NCBI GenBank assembly: GCA_037127255.1 | Contig: JBANSL010000004.1 | Coordinates: 39,396,467 to 39,460,466, forward strand | Direction of reading: 5' to 3' | Length of the DNA stretch: 64,000 bases | DNA from: Persicaria tinctoria | Taxonomy: Eukaryota; Streptophyta; Magnoliopsida; Caryophyllales; Polygonaceae | The notes under the pieces: model-generated | Told to the model about the DNA's origin: nothing | Database searches by the model: none | What the model saw: only the letters and a program-made list of their open reading frames with translations | Position numbers and translations under genes: made by a program | Shown: positions 34,481-45,426 of the stretch, one piece after another | Position numbering within the stretch: the first letter of the stretch is position 1 | Layout of the letters: the number at the start of each line of letters is the position of its first letter

Positions 34481-34709
34481 TGTTATGTCCCAAAGGACAT
34501 GGATAGGGAAAGCTTAGCTTTCAATGGAGATTGAGAGAGGAAGGGGAAGGAGATTGAGAGAGATAGAGTTTAGAGGGGTTGAGGGAAGAGGAAAGAGAGA
34601 TTAGAATAGGGAATAGAAAAGGTAATTTGGATTAATTCTTGGATAATTCCACAATTACAATAGCTAAGGGTATTTATACCCTAAACCCCTAATGGTATGG
34701 GTCACTACA
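34481..34709 (-). repeat. 3' LTR (229 bp)
   Basis: Starts TGTTATGTCCCAAAGG and ends CACTACA on the plus strand. Contains GA-rich words and TATTTATACCC. It differs from the other LTR by a few substitutions and two small indels. Confidence 0.9.
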
Positions 34710-35523
34710 ATACTTCCCCCTTATGAAAGCTTTGTCCCAAAGCTTATATACAATGTAAAAAAAAACACCAAGTAAAACTAAAGCAAAATCAATTTCATGC
34801 AACTAAATTTTTTTTTTTTTTTTTTTTTTTAAAAAAAAAGGGTGATTAGTAATATAACTAAAGAGAAACCCATCCAGGAGCAAAAAGAACGCGCCTACAC
34901 GCGCGGTAACCCTATCCCTTGCGCCTCCCTGTCTTGTCCCTTCGAACTCTTCATCTCTGCGAATTTTATCCGTCCGTACTCCTCGATCCTTCTCCTCCCT
35001 TGCTAATCCAAATCTGATTATGTATGATTGGCCTATTACCCCTATGTTCTGGTGGTTTAGTCTCTTCCTATGGTCAATTGCTGGCTTGTTCCGAGTGGTT
35101 GGAAAGTTTTCCCCAAAATTGAAGTTAGCGTCTGAAATTAGGGTTATCATCCTTCCCCTTGTTTCAGTGAGATTGGAGTGCAATTGGGGTGCTAATCAGG
35201 CGATGATTGCTCTTCTATGGTCGAATCGACCACCTCCATGGCCTAATTTGAGGAGTACGGGGGCTATGACTGTAGCTACCTGGCAAATTCCGATTGGATC
35301 TGGTGTTCTCTGGCGCGGGATGGTTGGGAAGGGCGACTGCAACAAGTTTCGTCCTGGATGGGTTTGCTCCTCTCTCCTCTTCTTCTCCTCTTACTGGATC
35401 GTATTTCTCTATATAAGAGTGGAGTTGGGGTGCCCAGTTTCATGCATCCTCCTCTCTTCATCGTTCTTTCATACAATAAATACTTCACTGTCTGATTCTT
35501 ACAAATTTCTCTTTGTTTTGAGC

Positions 35524-37093
35524 ATGGCTCCTACTGGAGTGGATAAGGGCAAGCAACCGATGGTGGCAGAAGATCCTGCCTCCGAAAAATCCAACACCCG
35601 AAAGGGGAAGCCGGAGGGCGAAAAACTCATGAGAGATGCACAGGCTTCCTTGGCGGCCCAAGGAATCCATGAGAAGGAGAAAGCGGAGAAAAAATTTAAG
35701 AAGAAGGCTATCAACAGGGAGAAATTGATGACGCTTCAGGAGAAGGTCCAAGAGAATATCACAATTCTCAACCAATCATCCATCTTTGCAACAATCATTG
35801 GAGACTCGATGGAAGCTAAGGAAGAAAATAAGGTATATTTGGAAGTTCTTGAAAGGTGGGTTTCAACTCATTCCGACTGCTAATAATTGGTTTGAGTTGA
35901 GGTTCGATTTGGTGGAGGATCGCTCTATGGTGTGGGAAAACCGCCCCTACCATGTGTCTGGACAACTGATTCTTATGCGGCCATGGAGTCTGGAGTTTGA
36001 TCCTTGGTCTGAGTCGATTACTCGCTTGGACCTTTGGATTAGATTTCCAGGCCTCCCGCCCAAGTATGTCAGTGATGAGATAATCAGAGACATAGTGGAG
36101 CGGAATGAACTTGGCCAAGTGATTAGAGTTGCTGCCTTCAACACTAAGGGTGCAAGGTATCGTTACCCTTGGGTATGTGTCTCTGTTGATATCACTATGA
36201 TCACTGGTAGGCATGTCTTTGTGGTCAATGAGGCAGGGGTGGTGGAATCTTTCCCAATCTGGTTCGAAGATTTCCCATCAGGCTGTGGGAGTTGTGGTGC
36301 TGAGGAGCACTCTTTTGAGGACTGTCCCGGGAGGAACCTGTGCAATGCTGTTGCACCTGTCCCTGTGGTTCAACCACATGTGGTTGAGCAAGATGGAGAG
36401 GCTATTCCTGGCTCTGAGTGGGTCAGGGTTGCGGGCAGAAGAGGTGCTGCAATCCCTCCTCCTACATTTGGCCAGTCAAAGATTGACCTGCTCAAGTGTT
36501 TTGGTAAGAATATATCTCTGTCATCTGATTCTTCCTCCTCGAAAACTTCTGAGAAGAGTGCGGATATGTCTGCTACCACACCTGTTGAGCCTATACATGA
36601 TGAGGGGGCTGTCCTAGAGCCTGAGAAGCTTGTGTTTGCTAATCTGTTTCCCCTTCCTGAGATGCCTCCAAATGATGAATCCCTCCTTTCAGCGGAGCTG
36701 CAACCCAACCTTGAATTTTGGGCTGCCGACGATGAAGAAACCTTGGAGATTGATGAAGAGCAGTTCCTTGAGGAGATCCTTGATGCTGACGGGCTTGCTG
36801 ATCCTGGATTTGATCAGGCAGACTATGATGCAATGCTTGTTGATATCCCACCGTCGGTGGAGTTCACCTTACCTGGTCTGAGCAAGCCTGCTCAGCTGGC
36901 AGCTTCTATCAACGGCATTCTCTCGGATCAGGGAGCTGTTCCAATCACTATAACTGAGCCTGAGAAGAAGGAACCAAGTGCAGCATCCAAGTCTGAGTCG
37001 GGAAAGCGCAAAATAAAGGTTGAGGATGGCGACTCCGCTTGTTCTACTCTGACTCTGATGGGTGGCACAAGCAAGAAGGGGAAACATGTGTAG
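35524..37093 (+). pseudogene. LINE-2 ORF1: DUF4283/CCHC RNA-binding protein, frameshifted
   Basis: Starts MAPTGVDKGKQPMV. A Lys-rich N-terminus leads to a DUF4283 domain (TIIGDSM ... then GGFQLIP, WFELRFDLVED, ENRPYHVSGQLILMRPW). A CX2CX4HX4C knuckle (CGSCGAEEHSFEDC) and an acidic C-terminus with a final basic tail follow. The first part is in one frame up to about 35857, where a single-base indel moves the domain into the next frame, open to the TAG at 37091. Such proteins coat LINE RNA. The stop overlaps the next frame's ATG as ATGTGTAG (37086-37093). Confidence 0.88.
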
Positions 37094-38537
37094 CAAGCTT
37101 AAGGAGGAAAGGCCTGCAGTGCAGTGGGATGGTTTGGTGCACTGTATGCCTTTGCTGGAAATAAAACCATCAAGTAAGTCTTTAGATTATGAAGTCAGTA
37201 AGGGTAGTGTTCATGACTCTTTTATCTTCCTCCAATTGACCTGTATGTATCTGGAGATCAGGATTATATTGCAGCCACTATGGCATTTTGGGGTTATGAG
37301 ATCTGTGGGGTTTTTTGCTAAGAAGGTTGTACTGATATGTAATAGTACTTGGGTCCTTTCTGGTTTTAGGAAGTGTTGTTGGAACACTTGGGAACATTGC
37401 AGTAGTTGTAGTTTCTTATGGAGTACAATTGTAGATGATAAATGGTATGCAAGTCAAACTCTGTGTAATTGGGTATTTATGATCAGCATGATAACTATTA
37501 TGTATATAAGCCCATCTAATCTCTTATGGTCGACAACCGGATTGCTTAAGAAGGGTTGTCAATGGACATATAGCCTTAAAATCACTAAAGGTGTCTATAG
37601 AAAGCATAATCATTTGTCTGCTAAGATTAAAACTACAAAACATCAAAGGCAAGTAATTAAGCAGAAATTCAAGCTATGCACAAACCTTGGAGGGCCTGCA
37701 AGAAATAATGCAGAAATGGAAACGACAAACACAAATAAGCAACGTCGTCTATGGATTAAGAGTTTGAATGAAATCTTTCAAGACACTAAAGTTAAGATCA
37801 GCTATGAGAATGATAGGATTATTGTCGATAATCTTGCAAGGATGAGTTATGAGTCTTGTTGGCTGTACACACAAACTAAAGCTTTTAAAGAAAGAATCAT
37901 GCTAAAATGGCCACCAATGCACCAATATCTTGGAATAACAGAATTAGTTTACCAAAAGAAAAGGTTTCAAACGATTAAGGCTAAAAGGTTCAAAGCTGTT
38001 TCGATACAAGTATTGTATCTAATGGCTCTGAATCGGAGATTTAAAATGCCTAGCAATTATTAATGGAGTTTACTCTTGAGTCCTAAATCTGAGCAAGGAA
38101 GAAGCAATAGGCGTTTTTACACCAAGAAAGGGATTAGACATGGGAAAGAGTGGAGTTTTGCTACAAACTCTGTATGTGTAAGATTCAAGCTTAATGGACT
38201 CTCTAAAAAAACTAAAACTACGAAGGTAAGACCCACGCTAAAAGGGATATCAATGTATCAAAGCCTTGAATTAATAGAACAAATCCACCAAAGGAAAAGG
38301 ATTCAAATGATCAATTTGGAAAGGACAGCAGTAACACAACTACAATATCAAAAAACTCAAAACCATAAATTTAAAATGTCTAGTCCATACTGGCACCACA
38401 AATTGTTCCAAAAAGACAAAAACTGGATCTTTGATCAACGACTAAGACCGAATGTCATCACCATGACAAAGAAAACAATTTTTCTGTATAGGCTTGGATA
38501 TTATAGCTTCTATACAGAATGGAAAGGTGAACAATGA
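37086..38537 (+). pseudogene. LINE-2 extra middle frame between ORF1 and ORF2
   Basis: A 483-codon frame interrupted by one stop (TAA, 38061-38063); no other frame here is open. It starts at an ATG inside the last codons of ORF1 and ends with a TGA that overlaps the ORF2 ATG (ATGA, 38534-38537). The N-terminal half is Cys/Trp-rich and fairly hydrophobic (MISMITIMYISPSNLLW). The C-terminal half is strongly basic and contains an internal repeat: about 37910-38055 and 38245-38395 share QKKRFQTI/QRKRIQMI and RFKMPSNY/KFKMSSPYW. I recognise no domain. LINE-3 has a frame in the same place (49642-50970). It could be a real third protein or a relic spacer. Confidence 0.5.
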
Positions 38538-41500
38538 AAGTATGTTTTTGGAATGTACGTGGTATAGGAAAAAGAACTTTCTGGACTGACGCCAACGCTA
38601 TGAGAATAAACAACCATCTGAATGTACTAATTATTGCAGAAACAAAGACAGACATAGTTCCGGAAGAATCATCATGGAGAAGCAGTGGATTTAATAAAGC
38701 AGTGTGGTCCCCAGGGATTGGCCGTTCTGGCGGGTTGGGAGTCCTATGGAATGATAACCACAAGCTTAATGAAAAACTATCTGTTAAGCTTCATATGCCC
38801 CGAATTATTGGTATGGAATATGTAAATTTAGAGTATAACTTTAGAGGAATGATCTTCGCAGTTTACGGCCCACCTCAAGAAAGAGACAAAAATGAGTTTT
38901 GGGAAGTACTCTCGAACCACATAGCACTTGAACAATTACCTTGCTTAGTAATTGGAGACCTAAATGAAATCGGTCATAGTAGTGAAAAGGAGGGTGGAGG
39001 GGAACCGACAATAAACAGATTCAGTAGACTAAATCATTTCAAAAATTCATGCTACTTAAGTGAAATACCATGGTCAGGAAATAAATTTACATGGAGAAAG
39101 AAACAATATGGAGAAGACAACATCCTAGAAAAGCTGGATAGGGTACTAGTTCAGCAGCCATTCCTAGATGTTTTCCCAAACCTAAGTACACTTAATGGTG
39201 CATTTTCGACGTCAGATCACTGTCCAATTTTTGTACAGCTAGATTCAAAGGAGATCTTTAAACCACCCCCATTTAAGATGGAAAACATCTGGTTTCGCAG
39301 ACCAGATTTTAAGAACATTGTTAAACAATCCTGGAGAGCAAAATGCGTTGGATCACTCATGTTCCAAATTATGCATAAAACTAAAATTCTCAAAAGAAAG
39401 GCAAAAGATTGGAACAAAAACACATTTGGAAATATCTTTCGCCAATTAGCAGAAGTAGAAAAAGAATTAATACGAATTCAAGCGGATAAGAACAATCAAG
39501 CAAATAATGAGATACTAACCAAAGAAACCATTTTATTACAAAAGAAGGAAAAACTATTATTGTTTCAAAAAGAATATTGGAATCAACGGGCCAAATCCAA
39601 ACATCTAAGACTTTCGGATACAAACACAGCTTACTTTCATAGAGTAGCATCCGGGAGACGCAATAGGAAATACATCAGAAATATTACTTCCCAAGAAGGA
39701 ACCTTAATTGAAGGAGAAGATAATGTTAAGAAAGAAATAAAATTGGAATTTGCAAGACGCTTCACAAAGGAGGCTATTAATCTAAATCTTATGACATCCT
39801 ACATACAATTACTGCCAAGACTAATAACTGACGAAGACAACAAGCTTCTTATTTCTCCACCTACAAATGGCGAAATTAAGGAGGCAGTGTTTAACTTAGG
39901 ATGTAACAAGTCTCCTGGGCCAGACGGTATAACAGCAGAGTTCTATAAAACTTACTGGGAAATTGTTGGTCTAGACATAACTCAAGCAATTAAAGCCTTT
40001 TTCCATACTGGAAAAATTTTAAAACAAATAAATCACACATTTATATCTCTACTTCCAAAATGTGACAATCCAACTAAAACAACAGACTACAGACCCATAA
40101 GCCTTTGCTCAACAATCTACAAAATTATATCAAAGATACTCACTAATAGGCTTAAAAAGGTGATGGGAAAACTAATCCACCCTCTACAAGGCGCCTTTGT
40201 CTCAGATAGGGCTATTCAAGACAACGTACTTATTGCTCATGAAATTTTCCACTCCTTCAAGAATAGAAGTGGAGTGGATGGATGGATGGCCATCAAATTA
40301 GATATGGAAAAGGTATATGATCGAGTAGACTGGGCCTTTACTGAACAAGTCTTAAAGCAATATGGGTTTCACAACAAATTCATTGAATTAATAATGGAAT
40401 GTATAACTACAGTCTCATTCTCGGTACTCGTAAACAATGGCCCAACAGAGGTGTTTACTCCAACACGAGGACTGCGACAAGGGGATCCCTTGTCACCCTT
40501 TCTGTTTCTACTGGGGGCAGAAGTTTTCGCCAGAAAACTCTCCAATGAGACGAACCTACCAACCAATGGTGTTGGGTTTTCGTTTGGAAGGAACTGTCCG
40601 AAAATACCTTTCTTGGCCTTTGCTGATGATATAATAATCTTTTCAAAAGGAAACATGACAGCATGCACACAAGTCAAAAGGATTATAGATGAATACTGCC
40701 AAATTTCTGGTCAAAAAATCAACTACCACAAATCGGCATTTCAAATCATGAAAGGCATTCCAAGAACCCGAATTCTAGATTTAGAAGGATGCTTAGGCAT
40801 TTCTAAACAAACTAAGTTAGATATATACCTGGGATGTCCTATAATAAATGGTAGGGTGAACATCATTTGAAGATATAATAACCAACACCTCAAATCAGTT
40901 ATCAAAATGGCGGGCAAATGCACTATCTCAACAAGGAAGAGCAATATTAATTAACACAAATTTATCTTCTAAACCCCTTTATGCAATGCAAAGCTTTATG
41001 TTACCAACAACAATACACAAACAGCTGGACCAAATTAATAGATCTTTTTTCTGGAACAAAGATAGTAAACACAAACCATTAATCGGGTGGGACAGAATAT
41101 GTAGACCAAAAGTGGTCGGCGGCGTGGGGATTAGAAAAACTCAAGACATGAATGAGGCACTACAGTTAAAGTTATTATGGAAAATTTTGGCTGAACCAGG
41201 TAATTTATGGGCCAGAATAATTCATCACAAATACCTAAAATCGGATCACATACTCCAGTATGAGGGAAGAGGACTTGCATCGTGGCAATGGTCTCAATTG
41301 CGGAAACTAATTCCAACTTTCAAGTCAGGGTTGAGTTGGACGATAGGTAATGGCAAGACTATTAAGTTCTGGCAAGATAGGTGGAATAGTATTCAACCAC
41401 TTATACAGTATTGCACACAACCAAATATGATAAACATAAATGAAACAGTGGAGACGTATTTGACCAATGGAAACTGGAATATTAAAAAACTTAGGACGAT

Positions 41501-42653
41501 ACTTCCAAGTGATATTGTGGAACAAATAGCGCAGGTACATGTTCCGTCGGTATCTTTGGATGACCGACTGTACTGGTGGGCGGATAGTAAGGGCTGGTTC
41601 TCTACATCAAGTGCATATAAACTAGTAACAAAAAACATTGACTTAGCGATAGATGACAGCAATTGGATCTGGAAAATCGATGTTGCGCCAAAAGTAAAGA
41701 ATTTCCTATGGAAATTGGCACAAGAAGGACTACGAACAGCGGCATTACTATCAAAACGCGGGGTGGCCATACCTCCGTATTGTCCAATATGCAACCACCA
41801 TGAAGAAGATGCGACCCATATTTTCCTGGAATGTAAATACAACTCATTCTTCAAGAAAATAGACAGTAAGACTCGAAGGTCAATAATGGACATAATGAAA
41901 TCATCAAGGAAGATTAAAGCCATCATGAATAAACTAGCAGAACAACTAAATAGCAATCAGAAGCAAGAAATGGCATACAACTGGTGGACGGCGTGGTACA
42001 TAAGGAACCAAGTGGTTTTCCAGCAACAGAAACAGATTTCAATCGACAGCTATGAACAGACTGTGAGAATGCATATGAGTAATTGGCATAAGGCTACCAA
42101 AGAATCGATTGAGGATAATGGGAAAAGAAAGGATAAGGACATACGAATAGGCTATAAAAAACGGAAACAGACAGTTCAGAAATGGAAAAAACCGCCTTTA
42201 GGATTTCTGAAACTAAATTTTGATGGTTCAGCACCCGATAAACACAAGAGTACAGCCGGTTTCATTATTAGAGATTGGGAAGGAGCACCAATCGTAGCAG
42301 GAGTAAAGGAAATCGGAAATCAGTCAGCCCTGATATCAGAGGCTAGGGCACTACTTTTAGGTATAAAAAGGGCATCTGAGTTACGTGTAGACAAAATAAT
42401 CATTGAAGGAGATTCCCTAATTATTATAAATTATCTCAAACATGGGACGAAGTGCCCGTGGGAAATTGAAATGATAATGACTGAAATATCTTGCCTACTC
42501 CGTGGGTTTCGCGAAGTGAGATTCTTCCATATACTTCGCAATGGTAATCGAGTGGCCGATTTTATCACCCGAATGGCCCGTTTTACCAGTAACCCGACAC
42601 TGCTTACTAATCCAGGTCTTCTAGACCTCATCCAGAAGGATGCTATCGGATAG
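38534..42653 (+). pseudogene. LINE-2 ORF2: endonuclease-reverse transcriptase-RNase H, frameshifted
   Basis: Residues 1-240: endonuclease (FWNVRG, AETK, GDLN at 141-144, SDHC at 227-230). Then the reverse transcriptase with NKSPGPDG, DYRPISLCS, KLDMEKVYD, GLRQGDPLSPF and FADD at about 696-699. A frameshift at about 40860 moves to another frame that continues the same protein: FLWKLAQEGLRT..CPIC..H..C zinc finger, then RNase H with FDGS, EARAL, EGDS and RNGNRVAD. The start is fixed by the ATGA overlap with the middle frame and by the conserved FWNVRG just after it. Only the one frameshift separates it from an intact protein. Confidence 0.92.
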
Positions 42654-42826
42654 CGCCTCGGCGAATCCGAATTCTTACCTAATCAAAAAAAAAAATTCAT
42701 GCAACTAAAATCAAAGCTAGATGATATACATCATGAAAGTAATTGCTTCCTTTGTAATGGTTGCAGGCTGCAGCCCTAAATGATATTGAGGTTATCCTTG
42801 TGACAGTACTACTAGCACCGCATAGA

Positions 42827-44290
42827 TCAGCCACATTCTTCATTTGCAGCAGCCAACAACGTACACTGTGGTAGACTCATGCAACCCATAAGACTCAAAT
42901 CAACCCGTACAATTCTTCTTCTTTCCATATAGGAACAAGTAATTGCTTCAATTGGCCTTGACCATGTGCTTCTCCCATGATTGAACTTGCTCCTGTCACT
43001 ACACATAACTTTCATGTCATGGGAATCATCTTTCCAGCTCTGTTGTAAGGGGTCTAGCCCACCCGGGTCGAATACAAAACCCTTACCAATAGGCACTTCC
43101 ACCATGTCAGTGCGCAACAATTCAATGTGCACTTTGCCACTCATTGTCAATCTCTGTTTCACAGCTTGTGAACAACAAACTCTTCCCAAGTAGAAGTTCA
43201 TAGTTGGGACCAACTGAACCTGAATATTATCAAGACTCGCTCTTCCTCTATGAAATTGCAACGCATTCCCACTAATTAAAAGATTAACAATGCTTCTATG
43301 AGTCTCCTCACAACCTGAACTAAGTAATAGCCTATCTCTTTCAAAGTAAACAGCTTGAACAATGCTCTCCACGTCCATGAACTCTTGGTTATCAACACCT
43401 CCAGGGTCAAAAATAACAACACATGAACTGCTAAGACCTCCAAGTTGGAGAACAAACCCATTGATGATAGCCACTTTGGTGCAATACTCAACCAACACTA
43501 ACGAAAGGGGTTTAAAGACTGATGCTTTTCCTCTATCATAAGGCCTAGGAACTATGATGTATGCCCATTCGATCCCCGAATCGGTTACTAACCCGGCAGC
43601 TCTTCCAGACATTTCTACAAACAAGTTGTCTGCACTGTGGATGTTTACACTTGGCTTCATCAATTTGCACTCAGTCAACATCTCAATTTCGCGAACACCA
43701 TTAATTTCGCCTATTCCATTCGATTCTTCTACAATAACAAGGACCTTTGGAAAGCAAGAGGGTACCTTCAAAGGCTGGACCTGGAATCGCGGCTTTGTAC
43801 GATTTGGATTCGCAGAGTCTTCGGGCGGAGATGCCTTCGAAATTTCTGTCTCTCCCTTCACATCGATGCTCCAACAGCTTGATTGATTGATCGATTCTTG
43901 AAGAAGAATGGCAGGAGTGCTATTCTCAATCTCCCGATCTTCAGACTCAACTCCAAGAACACCGATTGCTGTCGGCGCTGAGTTTGGAGTTTTCGTTGTC
44001 GTTGAGGTTGCGACTGGTCGCTCCGACCTCGGATTCGTCAGCGTCGCCTGCTTCCGGGTTGCTGATGTTGTTGGTGGACTTGGCGAAGGCCTGGACATCG
44101 CCAACAATTTCTCAATTCCGCGTGCGGTTTGGCTCCTTAATTCTTCCGTCCCGACTTTCTTGAAAAGCGTTTGGTGCCCAAAGTCGATGTTGATTCCCCA
44201 GAAAATTGTTGGATCTCTGGCTCCTTTGAGTGTTGGGAAGACGTCGTTGCTTGGATTCGGAATTCGCCCCTGATTGGAGCCCTCCGTCAC
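42827..44290 (-). CDS. Unrecognised LTR-element protein, main frame
   Basis: A 487-codon frame after the primer site of the small LTR element. A Pro/Ser/Thr-rich N-terminal third is followed by a globular part with two copies of an FDPGG word (VVIFDPGGVDNQEF and FVFDPGGLDP) and a Cys-rich C-terminus. No CCHC knuckle, protease, RT or integrase motif. Position suggests a gag-like or accessory protein, but I cannot assign it. The first codon is a GTG, so it probably continues in the preceding frame through a frameshift. 42710-42826 is 3' noncoding sequence. Confidence 0.55.
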   Translation of the reverse strand: MTEGSNQGRIPNPSNDVFPTLKGARDPTIFWGINIDFGHQTLFKKVGTEELRSQTARGIEKLLAMSRPSPSPPTTSATRKQATLTNPRSERPVATSTTTKTPNSAPTAIGVLGVESEDREIENSTPAILLQESINQSSCWSIDVKGETEISKASPPEDSANPNRTKPRFQVQPLKVPSCFPKVLVIVEESNGIGEINGVREIEMLTECKLMKPSVNIHSADNLFVEMSGRAAGLVTDSGIEWAYIIVPRPYDRGKASVFKPLSLVLVEYCTKVAIINGFVLQLGGLSSSCVVIFDPGGVDNQEFMDVESIVQAVYFERDRLLLSSGCEETHRSIVNLLISGNALQFHRGRASLDNIQVQLVPTMNFYLGRVCCSQAVKQRLTMSGKVHIELLRTDMVEVPIGKGFVFDPGGLDPLQQSWKDDSHDMKVMCSDRSKFNHGRSTWSRPIEAITCSYMERRRIVRVDLSLMGCMSLPQCTLLAAANEECG

Positions 44291-44735
44291 CGAGATTTGA
44301 GGATCTTGACCTTCGATTTCTTCTTGATCGATGATTTCTGTTGAATCTGGACGATTGGGGATTCCATCTGAATCTTGGCAATAGTCGACGCTTCATACTC
44401 TTGCCCCGGTCGTGAATCGGTCTTCGATTGGCATAGCACTGCATCTTGCTCGCCATGATCGATGATTGTGGTGCTCCCACTGTTTTCTAGACTTAAGATT
44501 CTATCAAACGAGGCTATCAACCGGTCTGCACTGGCCATCATCCTGTGATAAGCCTCGATCACGGCTTTAGATGACTCTTGGAGCCTAAGTTCCGACGCCT
44601 CGTATGATGAAACTCTGGCCGGTGTTGTAGCTCCTGAAGGTGCACCGTCGTCCGCCGTTGACGTCGCTCCAATTTGTGGGAAAAAAAAAATTCGTGATTT
44701 GCGGAATTGAGAACCGATTGGCTCTGGATACCATT
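44287..44735 (-). pseudogene. Unrecognised LTR-element protein, 5' frame
   Basis: About 150 codons open from the primer site. Contains a helical, likely coiled-coil stretch (EASELRLQESSKAVIEAYHR and ADRLIASFDRI) and a Lys-rich end before a stop at 44287. It overlaps the next frame by four bases and is shifted, so the two were probably one protein. A coiled-coil N-terminus would suit a gag-like particle protein (inference). Confidence 0.4.
44722..44735 (-). other. Primer binding site of the small LTR element
   Basis: The minus strand reads TGGTATCCAGAGCC right after the 5' LTR (separated by AA); the standard initiator tRNA-Met complement has one C fewer. Confidence 0.75.
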
Positions 44736-44976
44736 TGTTATGTCCTTTATGTCCCAAAGGACATGGATAGGGAAAGTTTAGCTTTCAATGGAGATTGAGA
44801 GAGGAAGGGGAAGGAGATTGAGAGAGATAGAGTTTAGAGGGGTCGGAGGAAGAGGAAAGAGAGATTAGAATAGGGAATAGAAAAGGTAATTTGGATTAAT
44901 TATTGGATAATTCCACAATTAAAATAGCTAAGGGTATTTATACCCTAAACCCCTAATGGTATGGGTCACTAGTACA
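44736..44976 (-). repeat. 5' LTR (241 bp)
   Basis: Matches 34481-34709 with few substitutions, an 8-bp duplication near its start (TGTCCTTTATGTCC) and a 3-bp insertion before the final ACA. GATCC follows at 44977-44981. 44982-45385 is AT-rich host DNA with no gene seen. Confidence 0.9.
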
Positions 44977-45426
44977 GATCCCCACCAACTTAGTTGCATC
45001 ACCTTCCACCTCCTCTCTTTTTTATCTATTCCTATCTTCTTCTTTTTACTATAATCCGTTCTTACTAGTAAAAGAGTACCGTACATGTTAAATTCTCCAT
45101 TTAATTTTATAGGATTATTATAATAAGATTCTCGTTTTAAATTTTTATGATCATTTATTTTTAGTCAAATATCTTTTTCAATTTAAAATCTTATTTTATT
45201 CCGTTAGAAAATAAGATAGAAAAATCGATTTTGGATACAACCTTATGTATTTGAATCAAATTAGCCTTTACTTTTTTGTATAAACCGATAAAATTGGAGT
45301 ATGAATGAAACATTTTGCAAGTGTAAGGGAATGCGATCCAACTTGGACCAATTAAATTCCGATGCCTAAATAACCTAATAGGCTAATTGTTAAGCCAACC
45401 ATTTTTTTTTTTGAAGCAGATAAAGA

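Larger units (their letters stand above)
34808..42695 (+). mobile_element. LINE-2: full-length L1-type LINE with three frames
   Basis: A 14-bp target duplication TTCATGCAACTAAA lies at 34794-34807 and 42696-42709, and a poly(A) ends at 42695. 7888 bp: 5' UTR (34808-35523), ORF1, an extra middle frame, ORF2 with endonuclease, reverse transcriptase, zinc finger and RNase H, then a ~30-base 3' UTR. It sits inside the small LTR element and so is younger than it. The 5' junction is odd: about 26 T then 9 A before the first complex sequence. Frameshifts in ORF1 and ORF2 and a stop in the middle frame make this copy inactive. Confidence 0.93.
34481..44976 (-). mobile_element. Small non-autonomous LTR retrotransposon, interrupted by LINE-2
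   Basis: LTRs at 34481-34709 and 44736-44976, flanked by a perfect 5-bp target duplication GATCC (34476-34480 and 44977-44981). On the minus strand the 5' LTR is followed by a primer site resembling the initiator tRNA-Met complement (TGGTATCCAGAGCC, one extra C). The 3' LTR is preceded by a purine tract AAGGGGGAAG. Excluding LINE-2 the internal region is about 2.1 kb, with two overlapping unrecognised frames and no protease, reverse transcriptase or integrase. It therefore resembles gag-only, trans-mobilised elements (TR-GAG type; inference). Confidence 0.88.

Noticed and set aside
34803..35183. 126-codon minus-strand frame at the LINE-2 5' end
   Set aside because: Antisense to the LINE 5' UTR, ending in a poly-Lys run from the T tract.
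43554..44273. Plus-strand frames of 65-121 codons
   Set aside because: Antisense to the longer minus-strand frame of the small LTR element, whose orientation is fixed by its primer site.
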